From the NCBI RefSeq assembly GCF_000316685.1, contig NC_019680.1, positions 2,233,501 to 2,297,500 on the forward strand: 64,000 bases of DNA. Reading direction: 5' to 3'. This DNA comes from Synechococcus sp. PCC 6312 (GTDB lineage: Bacteria; Cyanobacteriota; Cyanobacteriia; Thermosynechococcales; Thermosynechococcaceae). The position numbers were made by a program, and so were the translations under genes. Positions 11,313 to 22,170 of this stretch are shown one piece after another. Each line of letters opens with the position of its first letter. The first letter of the stretch is position 1. The notes below the pieces were generated by a model. The model had not been told where the DNA came from, did no database searches, and saw only the letters and a program-made list of their open reading frames with translations.

Positions 11313-11867
11313 TTAGGTGGCAGCCAAAAGGGAGTTACTTAAGCGGCGCAGTTGACCTCGTAAGCTCGCGTCTAAAACTTGGGAACCCACTTTGACAATC
11401 ACCCCTCCAATCAGGCTCGGATCAAGGTGACAGGATAATTCCACTTGGCTAGCTCCGGTGATGGCTTTGACTTTATGAATCACGGCCTCCCGCTGAGCTT
11501 CAGTGAGTTCAACAGTGGTTGTTACTTCAGCAAGGACAATATTTTGCAGCTTCCGCACCAGGGCCTGGTATTGTTCAGCAATGTCTTGGGCCACAAAGAT
11601 ACGTCGTCGATCCACAAGCAGGAGGAGAAAGTTAAGAAAATAGCTGTGGACTTTATCGTTCAAGAGCTGGCGAATCACCGCTTTCTTGGCCTCACCCTTT
11701 GTGAGAGGGTTGCTGATGAAGCTGCGTAACTCTAGGGAACTCGCTAATAATTCTAGAAATAAACTAGTGTCTTCACTAAAGCGGGAAACAAGTCCCTGGG
11801 TTTGAGCGAGGGAAAGAAGGGCCTCGGCGTAGGGTTCTGTGATTGCTGCACTGACAGGGGATGCCAT
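11313..11867 (-). CDS. atpH: ATP synthase F1 subunit delta
   Basis: The delta subunit (OSCP type) sits on top of F1 and ties it to the b/b' stator. At 184 residues it has the family features: the N-terminal helical domain (EPYAEALLSLAQTQGL) and the conserved C-terminal strand motif DPSLIGGVIVKVGSQVLDAS. The ATG follows the atpF stop codon directly with no gap, which suggests translational coupling. Plastid naming calls this gene atpD. Confidence 0.96.
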   Translation of the reverse strand: MASPVSAAITEPYAEALLSLAQTQGLVSRFSEDTSLFLELLASSLELRSFISNPLTKGEAKKAVIRQLLNDKVHSYFLNFLLLLVDRRRIFVAQDIAEQYQALVRKLQNIVLAEVTTTVELTEAQREAVIHKVKAITGASQVELSCHLDPSLIGGVIVKVGSQVLDASLRGQLRRLSNSLLAAT

Positions 11868-12398
11868 TTAGTTACCTCCTAGTAGAGCCAAGCTCCGATC
11901 AATCAATTGCTGTTGGGCCGACTGATTCGGGGCAATGCGTTGAGCCAGTTCCGCTTCCACCTGTTCAAGGGCTAACTCGGCAATCCGCTGACGGACTTCT
12001 AAACTCACCCGTTCTTCTTGGGCCAGGGTGTCTTGTCCGGCGGTGGCTTTGAGTCGTTCAATTTCAACTTTGGCCTGGGCTAAGATCTGCTCCTTAGCTT
12101 GTTTTGCTCGGATTTCGGCTTCACGGATAATTCGTTTGGCTTCTTCCTGGGCCTGGGCTAACTTTTGTTGTTCATCCGCCAGACGGGCCGCAGCGGTTTG
12201 TTTGCGCTCCTCAGCTTCCTTGACCTCTGTTGCAATTGCAGTTTGACGATCTCCGAGAATTTTACCCAGGACACCTCGACCAAAGTAAACCAGGATGCCA
12301 ATAACAATGGCTAGGTTAATAATGTTCGTCTCAAACAGGTTTAAGTTCAAGCCAAACTGGCCTGCTTCTTCCATTGCCAAAATCCACACTGCGTCCAC
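11868..12398 (-). CDS. atpF: ATP synthase F0 subunit b
   Basis: This peripheral stalk subunit has one N-terminal TM helix (NIINLAIVIGILVYFGRGVL) and a long charged coiled coil rich in Ala, Glu, Gln and Lys. The first two codons are TTG GTG. GGAGG lies 4 nt from TTG and 7 nt from GTG, so GTG at 12398 is preferred, giving 176 residues. It forms a heterodimer with b' (12412-12843), as in all photosynthetic F-type enzymes. It is located 13 bp behind the b' gene. Confidence 0.95.
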   Translation of the reverse strand: MDAVWILAMEEAGQFGLNLNLFETNIINLAIVIGILVYFGRGVLGKILGDRQTAIATEVKEAEERKQTAAARLADEQQKLAQAQEEAKRIIREAEIRAKQAKEQILAQAKVEIERLKATAGQDTLAQEERVSLEVRQRIAELALEQVEAELAQRIAPNQSAQQQLIDRSLALLGGN

Positions 12399-12411
12399 CA
12401 ATATTCCTCCG

Positions 12412-12843
12412 TTAGCCGACTAATTCTACACCCAACAGCTTGGTGAGGAGCTGCCGACTTAGACCTGATACTTGCGCTTCTAAGGTATTCAAGGCTGCTT
12501 GCTTTTGCTGATCCAGTTCCTGTTGAGTTTGGAGCAGTTGAGCTTGCACCTCCTGTTGAGCAGCGGCAATTTCCTGGGCGGCTATTTTGGTTGCTTCCGC
12601 CTGGGCTTCCGCAATCAGGGCCTGGGATTGACGGCGAGTTTCAGCCAATTCTTGTTCATACTGGGCGGCCAGTTGATTGGCTTTTTCAGCCCGTTGTTTA
12701 GCCTCGGTGAGGTTGGTACGCACATAGTCGTTGCGCTCATCCAGGGCCTGGGTCAGGGGCTTGTAGAAAACAAAGTTGAGGATCACCGTCAACAGTAAGA
12801 ACTGCACTGCCATCAGGGGCAAGGTTGCATCAAAATCAAACAT
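12412..12843 (-). CDS. atpG: ATP synthase F0 subunit b'
   Basis: This second, diverged b-type stalk subunit is typical of cyanobacteria and chloroplasts. Its 143 residues comprise an N-terminal membrane helix ([20 protein letters not shown]) and a coiled coil with the conserved [15 protein letters not shown] just after the membrane. AGGAG lies 7 nt before the ATG at 12843; the TTG codon just upstream is not needed. The same gene is called atpF' or atpX in other schemes. Confidence 0.95.
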   Translation of the reverse strand: MFDFDATLPLMAVQFLLLTVILNFVFYKPLTQALDERNDYVRTNLTEAKQRAEKANQLAAQYEQELAETRRQSQALIAEAQAEATKIAAQEIAAAQQEVQAQLLQTQQELDQQKQAALNTLEAQVSGLSRQLLTKLLGVELVG

Positions 12844-12935
12844 CAATCTCTCCTAGTTGTGGAGACCCTGGGGATTAGCGATAAATCAAACTTAAGTTGA
12901 ATAACCACTAATCCCGTGAGATCGCTTCAGATTGC

Positions 12936-13211
<276 letters not shown>

Positions 13212-13304
13212 TCAATCAAATTTCCAGAGTCAACAATACCAGTCAATGGGCCTGGTCGCTGAACTCAATTTCGGCTTTCACCAGAGTTATTCCCCGGAGC
13301 TAAC

Positions 13305-14111
13305 CTAGTGGGCTTCCTCATGCTCTTCACCATGACCTTCCATTGCTTCCCCAATATAGGTAGCGGCGAGGGTGGCAAAGACAATGGCCTGGATGGCACT
13401 GGTAAACAAGCCCAAGAGCATCACCGGCAAGGGAATAAACAGGGGCACAAGCAGCACTAACACGCCCACAACCAACTCGTCTGCGAGAATATTCCCAAAA
13501 AGACGGAAGCTAAGGGAGAGCGGCTTTGTGAAATCTTCCAAAATTGCAATGGGCAATAACACTGGGGTTGGTTCAATATACCTCCGGAAATAGCCCAGGC
13601 CCCGTTTCCGCAGCCCGGCATAGAAGTAGGCCAACGAAACCAAGAGAGCCAAGGCCACCGTGGTATTGATATCGTTGGTGGGGGCAGCTAATTCTCCCTC
13701 AGGTAGTTCTAGTAACTTCCAAGGGACAAGGGCCCCTGACCAGTTGGAGACAAAGATAAAGAGAAATAGTGTCCCAATAAAGGGAACCCAACCCCGATAA
13801 TCTGCCTCGCCAATTTGCCCTTTGGTCAAATCTCGGACAAAGTCTAAGGCATATTCCATTAGATTTTGCACGCCTTGGGGAATCCGTTGAATATTCCGGG
13901 TTGCAAAAACTGCTGCCACAATCAGGATTAGACTCACAATCCAAGTGGTGATGAACACTTGCCCATGCACTTTGAGATTGCCAATGTGCCAGTAAAAATG
14001 TTGCCCGACCTCGATCTTGGCCAGGGGGAGTATCATCCAATCTGGAAAATACAGGGAAGGCATCATGCCCAGAACCTCATGGAAGTGCGAAAAAATCATA
14101 CCAGTTTTCAT
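13305..14111 (-). CDS. atpB: ATP synthase F0 subunit a
   Basis: This is the proton-channel stator subunit. It has 268 residues and five to six TM helices. The family helix with the essential arginine is visible in [17 protein letters not shown], and [17 protein letters not shown] gives the last helix. The ATG overlaps the atpI stop codon (ATGA, 4 nt). About 16 residues before MPSLYFPDW are not family-like, so a start slightly downstream is possible. The C-terminus is His/Glu-rich (HGEEHEEAH). The gene is atpI in plastid naming. Confidence 0.97.
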   Translation of the reverse strand: MKTGMIFSHFHEVLGMMPSLYFPDWMILPLAKIEVGQHFYWHIGNLKVHGQVFITTWIVSLILIVAAVFATRNIQRIPQGVQNLMEYALDFVRDLTKGQIGEADYRGWVPFIGTLFLFIFVSNWSGALVPWKLLELPEGELAAPTNDINTTVALALLVSLAYFYAGLRKRGLGYFRRYIEPTPVLLPIAILEDFTKPLSLSFRLFGNILADELVVGVLVLLVPLFIPLPVMLLGLFTSAIQAIVFATLAATYIGEAMEGHGEEHEEAH

Positions 14112-14563
14112 TGGCCTGTCTGCGGCGGAAAAATGACTGTCCGAAACATATAGACCAAAATGGCTGCTTTATAGGTCAGAAACCCTAAAAATACAGGCAG
14201 GATGTGCAGTTGCTGCCAACGAGTTGCAATGACTAGCACCACAACGAGGACAAGTAACTGACTCTTACCCACTTTGTTTTTGCCTCGCCCCAACTGCTCA
14301 ACGTTATTAGCAAGCAGCCGCAGGTAAACTAAAGCTGTGACTGCCCCAACCATATAATTGAGGGCGGTATTGAACGAGTAAAAAAAACACACCGTGGGAA
14401 ACACAATCAACATCAGAATCAAACTGGTCAACAGTAATTCCTGACGAAGTTGATAAAACTCTTTCATGGAATCCGAGCGGGGGATATCCTGAGGGGGACT
14501 GTCCAAGGCTTCAGAGTTCCCAGGGAGGGAGTTTTCTTCCGGTTTAGGTGTAACGTCAGACAC
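14108..14563 (-). CDS. atpI: ATP synthase subunit I (assembly factor)
   Basis: This small membrane protein of 151 residues has about four hydrophobic segments ([20 protein letters not shown] is the first) behind a soluble, Pro/Ser-rich N-terminus. It is first in the operon and overlaps atpB by 4 nt. AtpI proteins help assemble the c-ring and are not needed for catalysis. It starts at GTG. The atp operon promoter should lie in 14564-14673, the gap behind ycf20. Confidence 0.9.
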   Translation of the reverse strand: MSDVTPKPEENSLPGNSEALDSPPQDIPRSDSMKEFYQLRQELLLTSLILMLIVFPTVCFFYSFNTALNYMVGAVTALVYLRLLANNVEQLGRGKNKVGKSQLLVLVVVLVIATRWQQLHILPVFLGFLTYKAAILVYMFRTVIFPPQTGQ

Positions 14564-14673
14564 AAAGCAGACTAAAAAGTCTCAAACTGGCCACTATTAA
14601 ACCTATCATGCTTGGGTAACAATACTTTACGAATTTCACCAGGCCCCGAAAATGCCCCAACGCGTCCTCAGCC

Positions 14674-15006
14674 CTAGCTACCCAAGAGGAAGGCAATCAG
14701 GAATAGGCCATAGAGAACTCCGACTTTGATCGCATTCAGGGTTTCCCCCAAGATTGTTTTTTGAAAGTTCCAACGATTTCCATAGAAAACAGCACTGAGG
14801 ACTTCAGAGGCAATGGCCACAAGTGCCGAAGCCACGATGTCAATGTAGCCCACTTGTCCAGCAGTTGAGGCTAAAGCTGCTCCTAAATAGATGCCAAACA
14901 GGAGGGCAATCATCATCAGGGCTAACCGCCGCCAGGGATTGCGGAGTTGTTGCTGAAGATTATCCCCAGTACGGTTGAGCAAGGTAGTCAGACGGGTGTT
15001 CTGCAT
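14674..15006 (-). CDS. ycf20: Ycf20-like membrane protein (DUF565)
   Basis: This 110-residue protein is of the Ycf20/DUF565 family shared by cyanobacteria and plastids. The N-terminus NTRLTTLLNR and the following NPWRRLALMMIALLFGIYL are characteristic. There are three hydrophobic segments. Plant and algal homologues affect non-photochemical quenching, but the molecular role is not known. It starts at ATG. cutA lies 16 bp upstream on the same strand. Confidence 0.85.
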   Translation of the reverse strand: MQNTRLTTLLNRTGDNLQQQLRNPWRRLALMMIALLFGIYLGAALASTAGQVGYIDIVASALVAIASEVLSAVFYGNRWNFQKTILGETLNAIKVGVLYGLFLIAFLLGS

Positions 15007-15021
15007 GGCCAGGCCGGGTGT

Positions 15022-15348
15022 TTAGGGTTGAGATGAAGCAGTTTGGGTGTGCATCCACTCTAAATAGCTTGGGCAACCGGTGACAATGGGTAGAAAAATT
15101 ATTTCTGGGGTGGTGTAAGAGTGGAGAGTCCTGACTTTGATTTCAAGGGCTGGGTATTTTTCCCGCCGAGTCTTGATCAGTAACTGCCATTCTGACTCCC
15201 GACAAATTTCCTGCTGCCAGATATAGACTGACTGAATTGGGAAGAGGCTAACACAGGCGGCCAACCCATCACTGACCAAGGCATCAGCAATCATTTCCGC
15301 TTCGGCCTGGGAACTGGCAGTGATGTAAACAACGCCAAATTCAGTCAC
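15022..15348 (-). CDS. cutA: divalent-cation tolerance protein CutA1
   Basis: This 108-residue soluble protein forms trimers and is linked to copper tolerance. The family pattern is clear: VVYITASSQAEAEMIADALV, then GLAACVSLFPIQSVYIW, EWQLLIKTR and a C-terminal WM helix. It starts at GTG. The gene lies between rpaB and ycf20 on one strand with short gaps and may be transcribed from the rpaB side. Confidence 0.93.
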   Translation of the reverse strand: MTEFGVVYITASSQAEAEMIADALVSDGLAACVSLFPIQSVYIWQQEICRESEWQLLIKTRREKYPALEIKVRTLHSYTTPEIIFLPIVTGCPSYLEWMHTQTASSQP

Positions 15349-15372
15349 AGGCCCTCCTTCAAGACGGGATGA

Positions 15373-16128
15373 TTAGGCTTTGGCAGCGGCGACTTCACCC
15401 GGTTCAATAATCCGTTGAAACAGGTAGCCGGTACCGCGAGCCGTCAAAATCAGTTCCGGGTTGCTTGGATCTTCCTCTAATTTAGCCCTTAGCCGAGAAA
15501 TATGGACATCAACCACGCGGGTATCCACATGACGCTCCGGTGTGTAGCCCCAAACTTCCTGGAGAATTTCTGAACGAGAAAACGCTTCCCCAGAACGACT
15601 GACCAATAATTCCAAGAGGCTGAATTCCATGCCGGTCAAGCGAATCCGTTCATCCCCCTTATAGACTTGGCGGCGATTGGTATCCACACGAATGGCGTTA
15701 ATTTGGATCACACCGGAACTGGGAATCCCTGAGGTGGTGGTTTTTTCAACGCGGCGCAAAACTGAACGAATCCGGGCTTCGAGTTCTTTGGGGGAAAAAG
15801 GCTTGACCACATAGTCATCTGCCCCTAACTCCAGGCCCGTGATCCGATCCGCCACATCCCCCAGGGCAGTCAGCATAATAATTGGGACATCGGACTCTTT
15901 GCGGAGTTCTTGACAGACCCCATAACCATCTAGCTTGGGCATCATCACATCGAGGACAACTAAATCTGGAAACTCATCCCGAAAGGTGACTAAGGCTTCT
16001 TCTCCATCAGCAGCGGTAACGACCTGATAGCCAATCATTGAGAGTCGGGTTTCTAAAATGCGCCGAATACTGGCTTCATCATCAACCACAAGGATCTTTT
16101 CTTTGTGATTCTCCAAGACTGTTACCAC
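15373..16128 (-). CDS. rpaB: response regulator RpaB (OmpR family)
   Basis: RpaB is the essential cyanobacterial regulator that binds HLR1 sites and controls high-light and photosystem genes, paired with the kinase NblS. The receiver domain (residues about 11-125) has the acidic pair in VVDDEAS and the phospho-acceptor Asp60 in VVLDVMMPKLDG. The winged-helix output domain is at about 145-240 and ends in LTARGTGYLFQ. Overall it closely matches the RpaB/Ycf27 type. Translation starts at GTG. It is divergent from radA across 140 bp. Confidence 0.95.
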   Translation of the reverse strand: MVTVLENHKEKILVVDDEASIRRILETRLSMIGYQVVTAADGEEALVTFRDEFPDLVVLDVMMPKLDGYGVCQELRKESDVPIIMLTALGDVADRITGLELGADDYVVKPFSPKELEARIRSVLRRVEKTTTSGIPSSGVIQINAIRVDTNRRQVYKGDERIRLTGMEFSLLELLVSRSGEAFSRSEILQEVWGYTPERHVDTRVVDVHISRLRAKLEEDPSNPELILTARGTGYLFQRIIEPGEVAAAKA

Positions 16129-16268
16129 TCCCGATATATAATGTTGTAAATGTTTATTAGTTTATATCCTATCATTAAGCTACCACGTTGTCCCAGGCCT
16201 GGAAACCCTTGTCTGTCCTATGATTCCTGGATTATGAGTGGTTTATTAACTTTCATTTTTTCTTAATA

Positions 16269-17645
16269 ATGCCCAGGCCCCGCACCCAATTTATTTGCCG
16301 TGAATGTGGAGCCGAATATGCCCAGTATTTTGGTCGCTGTAGTAATTGTGAGCAGTGGAATACTTTAGACGAACAGGTAGTCCCTAGCGTTAGCCGCACT
16401 CCCGGAACCAGCAGTAAATCCCGCAAAGCCAGTTCATCCCAAGCCCTGAGTTTAGAGCAAATCACCGATGCCCCAGAATTTCGCTTTAGTTCTGGCTTTG
16501 AGGAATTAGATCGGGTCTTGGGGGGTGGGGTTGTCCCTGGTTCCTTAGTATTAGTCGGCGGTGATCCAGGCATTGGCAAATCCACTCTCCTCCTCCAGGC
16601 CGCGTTTCATTGGCAGCAACGGTATTCGGTTTTATATGTTTGTGCAGAAGAGTCGGGACAGCAAGTAAAGTTACGGGCAAAACGGATCAGTACAGCCGTC
16701 AGCGATAAACTTTTATTGTTACCGGAAAATGATCTCGATATTATCCTAACGGAACTGGAGCAAATTCATCCCACGGTAGCGGTAATTGACAGTATCCAGG
16801 CCATTTATTTACCCACATTGACGGCAGCTCCCGGCTCGGTATCTCAAGTGCGCGAATGTACAGCTGCCTTGATGCGATTGGCCAAAAAACAAAATATTAG
16901 TTTATTTATTGTCGGTCATGTCACTAAAGAAGGGGCTATTGCCGGGCCCAAAGTCTTAGAACATTTGGTAGATACGGTTTTATACTTTGAGGGAGAACGG
17001 TTTGCCAGTCATCGGCTCTTGCGGGCGGTCAAAAATCGCTTTGGGGCCAGTCAGGAAATTGGCGTGTTTCGGATGGTGGAGCAGGGCTTAGAAGAAGTCA
17101 GTAATCCCTCGGCCTTGTTTTTAGGAGAAGCCGATGCCACCCCGGGAACTGCAACCATCGTCGCCTGCGAAGGAACCCGCCCCCTAGTGGTGGAATTACA
17201 AAGCCTTGTGAGTCCGACCAGTTACCCCTCCCCCAGACGCTCCACTACGGGCATTGAATACAATCGGTTTTTACAAATTTTGGCAGTTCTGGAAAAACGC
17301 CTAGGGATTCCCCTCTCAAAATTAGATGCCTATGTCTCGTCTTCGGGGGGCCTGGGGGTGACAGAACCAGCGGCAGACCTAGGAATTGCAGTGGCAGTGG
17401 TGGCCAGTTTTCGGGATCGCTTGGTGACAGCCCAGACGGTTTTGATTGGCGAGGTGGGTTTAGGGGGGCAAGTGCGCTCTGTTTCTCAGTTGGAAATACG
17501 CTTAAAGGAAGCTCTCAAATTGGGATTCAAGCGGGCAATTATTCCCAAGACTCAAGCCTTAGAGTTTCCAGGCCTGGAGGTGATTCCTGTCGCCAGAGTT
17601 GCAGATGCTTTAGTCGCTGGTCTGAGCAGCCAGGAAGATCAATAG
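16269..17645 (+). CDS. radA: DNA repair protein RadA
   Basis: RadA is a RecA-related branch-migration ATPase. At the N-terminus lies a C4 zinc finger (Cys10, Cys13, Cys24, Cys27). The P-loop GDPGIGKST is at about residues 98-106. The RadA-specific KNRFG motif follows, and a Lon-protease-like C-terminal domain is at about 285-455 (GGLGVTEPAADLGIA). The length of 458 is normal. The ATG is clear. It stands alone, divergent from rpaB. Confidence 0.96.
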   Translation: MPRPRTQFICRECGAEYAQYFGRCSNCEQWNTLDEQVVPSVSRTPGTSSKSRKASSSQALSLEQITDAPEFRFSSGFEELDRVLGGGVVPGSLVLVGGDPGIGKSTLLLQAAFHWQQRYSVLYVCAEESGQQVKLRAKRISTAVSDKLLLLPENDLDIILTELEQIHPTVAVIDSIQAIYLPTLTAAPGSVSQVRECTAALMRLAKKQNISLFIVGHVTKEGAIAGPKVLEHLVDTVLYFEGERFASHRLLRAVKNRFGASQEIGVFRMVEQGLEEVSNPSALFLGEADATPGTATIVACEGTRPLVVELQSLVSPTSYPSPRRSTTGIEYNRFLQILAVLEKRLGIPLSKLDAYVSSSGGLGVTEPAADLGIAVAVVASFRDRLVTAQTVLIGEVGLGGQVRSVSQLEIRLKEALKLGFKRAIIPKTQALEFPGLEVIPVARVADALVAGLSSQEDQ

Positions 17646-17778
17646 AGAGTAATAGTGTCGGAATTTCCCTGTTTGCACTCAATTCTTTAGGTTATAACTT
17701 GACCGACCGCAACATTACACAACTACCAATACACAAATCTGGCGTAACGAAAATTGAGATATTCTATGGTAGTTGATT

Positions 17779-18235
17779 TCATTCAGGCAGCAATATATTT
17801 GGCCAAATTTCAGCATTAATAAACCGAGATAGATGTCTCACGTTGGTTGTTGCAATCACTACATTTCTAGCTGAGAGTGTTTTAGCTTGAGCAATCAAAA
17901 TCATATCGGCATCAATATTTTTATCGTGGGCTGTGGGTTGTCCTTGTTGCCGAGCCTGGGCCCAGAGTTGAGCCGCTTGACGCATGGCAAGGGTACAAAT
18001 AGGTAAATATTCAACAAGTTTAATTAACTCGTCTAGCCGCTTTAAACCTTCTTCTTTATTTGCCCGCAATAATTCACGCCGCAGTTCATAGTCTGCAATT
18101 TCAGGAATTATTACAGTAGTACCAGAAATCAAATGATATTGAAGCCACGTAGCACAAGATTCACTTTAGAGTTGATTGTTTTGGGTTAGTAATAAGACCA
18201 ATAACTCCAGTATTTAAAATGATAGCCTGACTCAC
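17779..18235 (-). pseudogene. VapC-type PIN-domain toxin, frameshifted
   Basis: The C-terminal 117 residues read as a VapC toxin (IIPEIADYELRRELLRANK, then DKNIDADMILIAQA and VIATTNVRHLSRF). The N-terminus is in another frame. It starts with a GTG at 18235 that overlaps the antitoxin stop codon (GTGA) and reads IILNTGVIGLITNP before a TGA at 18163-18161. The next frame continues with ESCATWLQYHLISGTTV. A net one-base shift breaks the gene. The first catalytic Asp, found as LDTG in relatives, is Asn here (LNTG). Both changes should abolish RNase activity. Confidence 0.8.
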
Positions 18236-18516
18236 CAAGTAATTCCCTTCATTTCCTTCGGAAAAAGCTTACTCTCAATGGGACGATCTTGATCTAGCAC
18301 CTGTAAGAGGAATGCACCTGTTGCTTGTTGTTCAGTAGTATCAGAGTCATCAATCCAGGACTGGAGAACCTTAGCAGCTTCAATGCGTTTCTGCCCATCC
18401 TGAAAAAAATTCTTAAGATGCTTTAATGCTAGGGACTCTACTGACAGTCCTTCTTCTCGGGCAGCCTCAATCAGAGAGTTTTCTAGTTCTGGCGGTAGTT
18501 CAAGATTTAAAGTCAT
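18232..18516 (-). CDS. VapB-like antitoxin
   Basis: This 94-residue protein starts MTLNLELPPELENSLIEAAR, a ribbon-helix-helix-like pattern common in antitoxins paired with PIN toxins. The ATG at 18516 is preferred over a GTG at 18540. Its stop codon overlaps the start of the broken vapC by 4 nt, the usual coupling in TA operons. The antitoxin frame is intact while its toxin is dead, so it may survive as a regulator or simply as a remnant. Confidence 0.7.
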   Translation of the reverse strand: MTLNLELPPELENSLIEAAREEGLSVESLALKHLKNFFQDGQKRIEAAKVLQSWIDDSDTTEQQATGAFLLQVLDQDRPIESKLFPKEMKGITW

Positions 18517-18581
18517 GAGGTGTATGCTCCCAAAGACCACATCTATAGCTTACATACAAGGGGATAATGACCGAGTTCGTC

Positions 18582-19376
18582 TTAAGACTTCCCCAAAACT
18601 CGTTCTAGAAACATTTTGGTGCGGGGTTGTTGGGGATTGCTAAACAGTTGGTGGGGTTCCCCTTCTTCAACAATATGCCCATCGGCTAAAAAGGCGACTC
18701 GGCACGACACATCCCGCGCAAACTGCATTTCGTGGGTCACCACCACCATCGTCATGCTTTCATCGGCTAAGTCCTTCATCACCTTGAGAACTTCCCCCAC
18801 CAGTTCCGGATCTAAAGCAGAGGTGGGTTCATCAAACAACAGGGCCTGGGGTTGCATCGCTAGGGCGCGAGCAATGGCGACTCGTTGTTTTTGTCCTCCC
18901 GAAAGTTGGCCTGGATAAGCATCTTTTTTCTCTGCCAGGCCCACTTTGGCGAGTAAAACCTCAGCCATTTCAATCGCGTTTTTCTTCGGCATCTTGCGGA
19001 CCAGCATTGGGGCTTCAATCACGTTCTGCAATACGGTCATGTGGGGAAACAGGTTAAAGCTCTGAAACACCATCCCCAAATCCCGACGAATCAGGCTGAG
19101 TTCCTTATTGCTGGTGTTGGGATGCATCACCCGGCCGAGGACATAGATTTCACCGCTGCTATGTTTCTCCAGGCCATTGAGACAGCGAATCAGGGTACTT
19201 TTCCCAGAGCCGCTCGGGCCAATTAAGGCCACAACTTCCCCTTTGCGAACCTGTAAATCCACATCTTTAAGGACGTGCCGCTCCCCGTAGTATTTGTTAA
19301 TTTTGCTGGCCTGGATAATAACTTCAGCATCAGGTTTGGGGGATTGACCATTGGCAGAGGTGGGGGAAGCAACCAT
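18582..19376 (-). CDS. polar amino acid ABC transporter ATPase (GlnQ type)
   Basis: This 264-residue ATP-binding subunit is of the polar amino acid importer class. It has the Walker A motif GPSGSGKST, the signature [15 protein letters not shown], Walker [13 protein letters not shown] and the switch His in [27 protein letters not shown] is typical of GlnQ/BgtA. The ATG at 19376 is preferred to the TTG at 19403. No permease or binding protein is adjacent, so its partners must be elsewhere. It is divergent from pheT. Confidence 0.9.
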   Translation of the reverse strand: MVASPTSANGQSPKPDAEVIIQASKINKYYGERHVLKDVDLQVRKGEVVALIGPSGSGKSTLIRCLNGLEKHSSGEIYVLGRVMHPNTSNKELSLIRRDLGMVFQSFNLFPHMTVLQNVIEAPMLVRKMPKKNAIEMAEVLLAKVGLAEKKDAYPGQLSGGQKQRVAIARALAMQPQALLFDEPTSALDPELVGEVLKVMKDLADESMTMVVVTHEMQFARDVSCRVAFLADGHIVEEGEPHQLFSNPQQPRTKMFLERVLGKS

Positions 19377-19585
19377 CGTTATACCTGGCAGACACGACAA
19401 CAATCTAGAGGAAATTTAACCTGATTTGACCGGAAATGCGCCTAATATAGCTCGAATCTGCCCCAGGCCTTGTAACAAGGGTAGCGATTTTTCGAGTTAC
19501 CTGGCTGCTACTCATACCGTGAGACGGTCAAATTTTGTTTAAGATCCAAACATTGCTGCAATAGCTCAGGTTTTTAGGAAGTTAA

Positions 19586-22162
19586 ATGCGTATCTCATTA
19601 AAGTGGTTGCGAGAATTTGTCCCCTTTACCGATTCCCCCACGGATTTAGCCAGCCGTTTGACCCTGGCCGGATTTGAGGTCGAGGACATTGAAGATCGCA
19701 CCACGTGGGCAGAGGGTGTTGTCGTGGGCAAAATTCTCACCTGCGAACCCCATCCCAATGCCAATAAACTCCGGGTCTGTCAAGTGGATATTGGGGAGGA
19801 TGATCCTTACACCATTGTTTGTGGCGCACCTAATGCAGCGGCAGGGATGTTGGCCCCGGTAGCTCCTCCAGGGACGTATCTACCGCAAATTGATCTGAAA
19901 ATTCGCCCGACTAAACTGCGGGGAGTGCTTTCTTCCGGGATGATTTGCTCTCTCGCTGAACTGGGATTAGCCAAAGAGTCAGCGGGAATCCACAGTTTTG
20001 AGAACACCGAAAACAGCCTCAAAGCTGGCCAAGATGTGCGGCCATTGCTGGGCCTAGATGATGTGATTTTAGATGTCACCTCCACTGCCAATCGCGCCGA
20101 TGCCCTGAGTATGATTGGCATTGCCCGAGAAGTAGCGGCTTTAACTCAGTTACCGCTGCGGTTGCCAGATGTGGGGGAGATTAAAATTCCCAAAAGCGGA
20201 CAAAAACTCCCCTACCCCCTCAACGTTAACTTGGATATCGCCGATCCCCAGGCCTGTCCTGCCTATATTGGGACTGTCATTGCGGGTGTCAAAATTGGCC
20301 CCTCCCCGGCCTGGTTTCAAGAGCGGTTAGTTGCGGCTGGGATGCGCCCGATCAATAACGTGGTAGATATTACCAACTACATCCTCCTCACCTGGGGGCA
20401 ACCCCTCCATGCCTTTGATGCAGATCGTCTGCAAACTCTGGCAACAACAGCGCAAGCCCCAGATTTACCCGCCAAAACATCGAAAAAAGCATCGGTTTCC
20501 CTGGATCAAGCTTTTTCGGAGCGCCCCGAGTTAACCATTGGGGTTCGACTCGCCCAGGCCGGGGAAACCTTAAAAACCCTGGATGGACAAGACCGTACTT
20601 TAACCCCTAACAACCTAGTCATTACTGCCGAAGACTATCCCATTGCCTTAGCTGGTATCATGGGGGGCGCAGAAACGGAAGTCCATGATGGCACCGTAAA
20701 TTTATTGTTAGAGGCGGCTTTGTTTAGTCCGGTTGCGATTCGGAAATCGGCCCGTGCTCAAGGCCTACGAACCGAGGCTTCAACTCGCTATGAGCGGGGA
20801 GTTAATCCGGCCGAACTGTTCCAGGCCTGTGACCATGCATTGGACTTAATTCAAACCCTGACGGGTGGGCAGATTCAATCCCAAGTCATTTTTGATCAAC
20901 GCCCCCCCCTCACTCGCACCCTTGAATTACGCCTCAGCCGCCTCCAGCAAGTTTTAGGGCCGGTGGATGCTCCTGAGGAAGACATCGAAGACCTAGCCGC
21001 CGAAGTGGTTGAGAGCACCTTAAAATCCCTGGGGTTTGGCCTGGAACCGATTGCTGCTACTGCCAGTAAAGATGAAGAACGTAGCCCGGCCTGGACCGTT
21101 ACCGTACCTCCCTATCGGTTTCGCGATATTGAACGGGAAATAGACCTGATTGAAGAAGTGGCCCGTCTCTATGGCTATGACCGCTTTATTGATACGCTGC
21201 CGAGCAAGTCAGAATTAGGCTACTTACCCCTAGAGCAATCCCTAACTCGGGCCATTCGGGCCGCCTGTCGGGGGGCAGGGTTAACGGAACTAGTGCATTA
21301 TTCCTGGATTCGACCGGGCAGTGATACCACAGGCAAAATCACAGTGGTTAATCCCCTCGTGGCGGAGTTTTCAGCCTTGCGCACTGACATCATCACCAAC
21401 CTCCTGAATGCCTTACAGTTCAACTTAGAACAGGGCAATCCCCCCCTAAATGGCTTTGAAATTGGGCGGGTGTTTACCCAGGATGATGAGGGCCTGTGGG
21501 AAACAGATCATCTCGGCGGGATTATTAGCGGCGATCCACTCCGGGGTAAATGGGTCAGGGGCGCAAAAGCCAGCCAACCCCTCTCTTGGTATGAAGCTAA
21601 AGGTATTTTAACCAGTATTTTTGATCGCCTTGGCCTGGGGGTGGAATATCAACCGGATCGCCGTGATGACCGTCTGCACCCTGGACGAACCGCTTCACTT
21701 TGGCTGCAAGGGGAACGCCTCGGTACTTTTGGGCAACTCCATCCCCAACTGCGGCAAGCCCGAGATTTACCAGAGGCAGTCTATGTTTTTGAACTAGACA
21801 TGGAAGTACTGCTCGATCACCTGATGCAACACCAGGCCCGACAACTGTTTTGTCCCTACTCTACTTACCCCGCCACCGACCGGGATTTGGCCCTCTATGC
21901 CCCGATAGAAGTCTCTGTTTCGGAGTTAGAACGGATCATGATCAAAGCGGCCACCTTTGGTAAACAAGAGACGCTCCTCGAATCCGTAGAACTGTTTGAT
22001 CAATATGTCGGGGAAGGCGTCCCCTCAGGGCAGCGGAGTTTAGCCTTTCGCCTCATTTACCGAGCCAGTGACCGCACCTTAACGGAAGCAGATGTCACCC
22101 CAATCCATCAGGCCATTCGGGACGCGCTCCAAGATAAATTTGCGGTTACCTTGCGTAGTTAA
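19586..22162 (+). CDS. pheT: phenylalanine-tRNA ligase beta subunit
   Basis: PheT, the large subunit of the alpha2-beta2 enzyme, recognises tRNA-Phe and edits mischarged Tyr. Its 858 residues hold the usual domains: an N-terminal tRNA-binding EMAP-like fold (about 40-150), the B3/B4 editing region ([13 protein letters not shown]), B5, the catalytic-like core and a C-terminal anticodon-binding FDX domain (about 765-858). A long acidic insertion lies around residues 465-490. It starts at ATG. pheS is not nearby, as is normal in cyanobacteria. Confidence 0.97.
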   Translation: MRISLKWLREFVPFTDSPTDLASRLTLAGFEVEDIEDRTTWAEGVVVGKILTCEPHPNANKLRVCQVDIGEDDPYTIVCGAPNAAAGMLAPVAPPGTYLPQIDLKIRPTKLRGVLSSGMICSLAELGLAKESAGIHSFENTENSLKAGQDVRPLLGLDDVILDVTSTANRADALSMIGIAREVAALTQLPLRLPDVGEIKIPKSGQKLPYPLNVNLDIADPQACPAYIGTVIAGVKIGPSPAWFQERLVAAGMRPINNVVDITNYILLTWGQPLHAFDADRLQTLATTAQAPDLPAKTSKKASVSLDQAFSERPELTIGVRLAQAGETLKTLDGQDRTLTPNNLVITAEDYPIALAGIMGGAETEVHDGTVNLLLEAALFSPVAIRKSARAQGLRTEASTRYERGVNPAELFQACDHALDLIQTLTGGQIQSQVIFDQRPPLTRTLELRLSRLQQVLGPVDAPEEDIEDLAAEVVESTLKSLGFGLEPIAATASKDEERSPAWTVTVPPYRFRDIEREIDLIEEVARLYGYDRFIDTLPSKSELGYLPLEQSLTRAIRAACRGAGLTELVHYSWIRPGSDTTGKITVVNPLVAEFSALRTDIITNLLNALQFNLEQGNPPLNGFEIGRVFTQDDEGLWETDHLGGIISGDPLRGKWVRGAKASQPLSWYEAKGILTSIFDRLGLGVEYQPDRRDDRLHPGRTASLWLQGERLGTFGQLHPQLRQARDLPEAVYVFELDMEVLLDHLMQHQARQLFCPYSTYPATDRDLALYAPIEVSVSELERIMIKAATFGKQETLLESVELFDQYVGEGVPSGQRSLAFRLIYRASDRTLTEADVTPIHQAIRDALQDKFAVTLRS

Positions 22163-22170
22163 ATCTCAAA

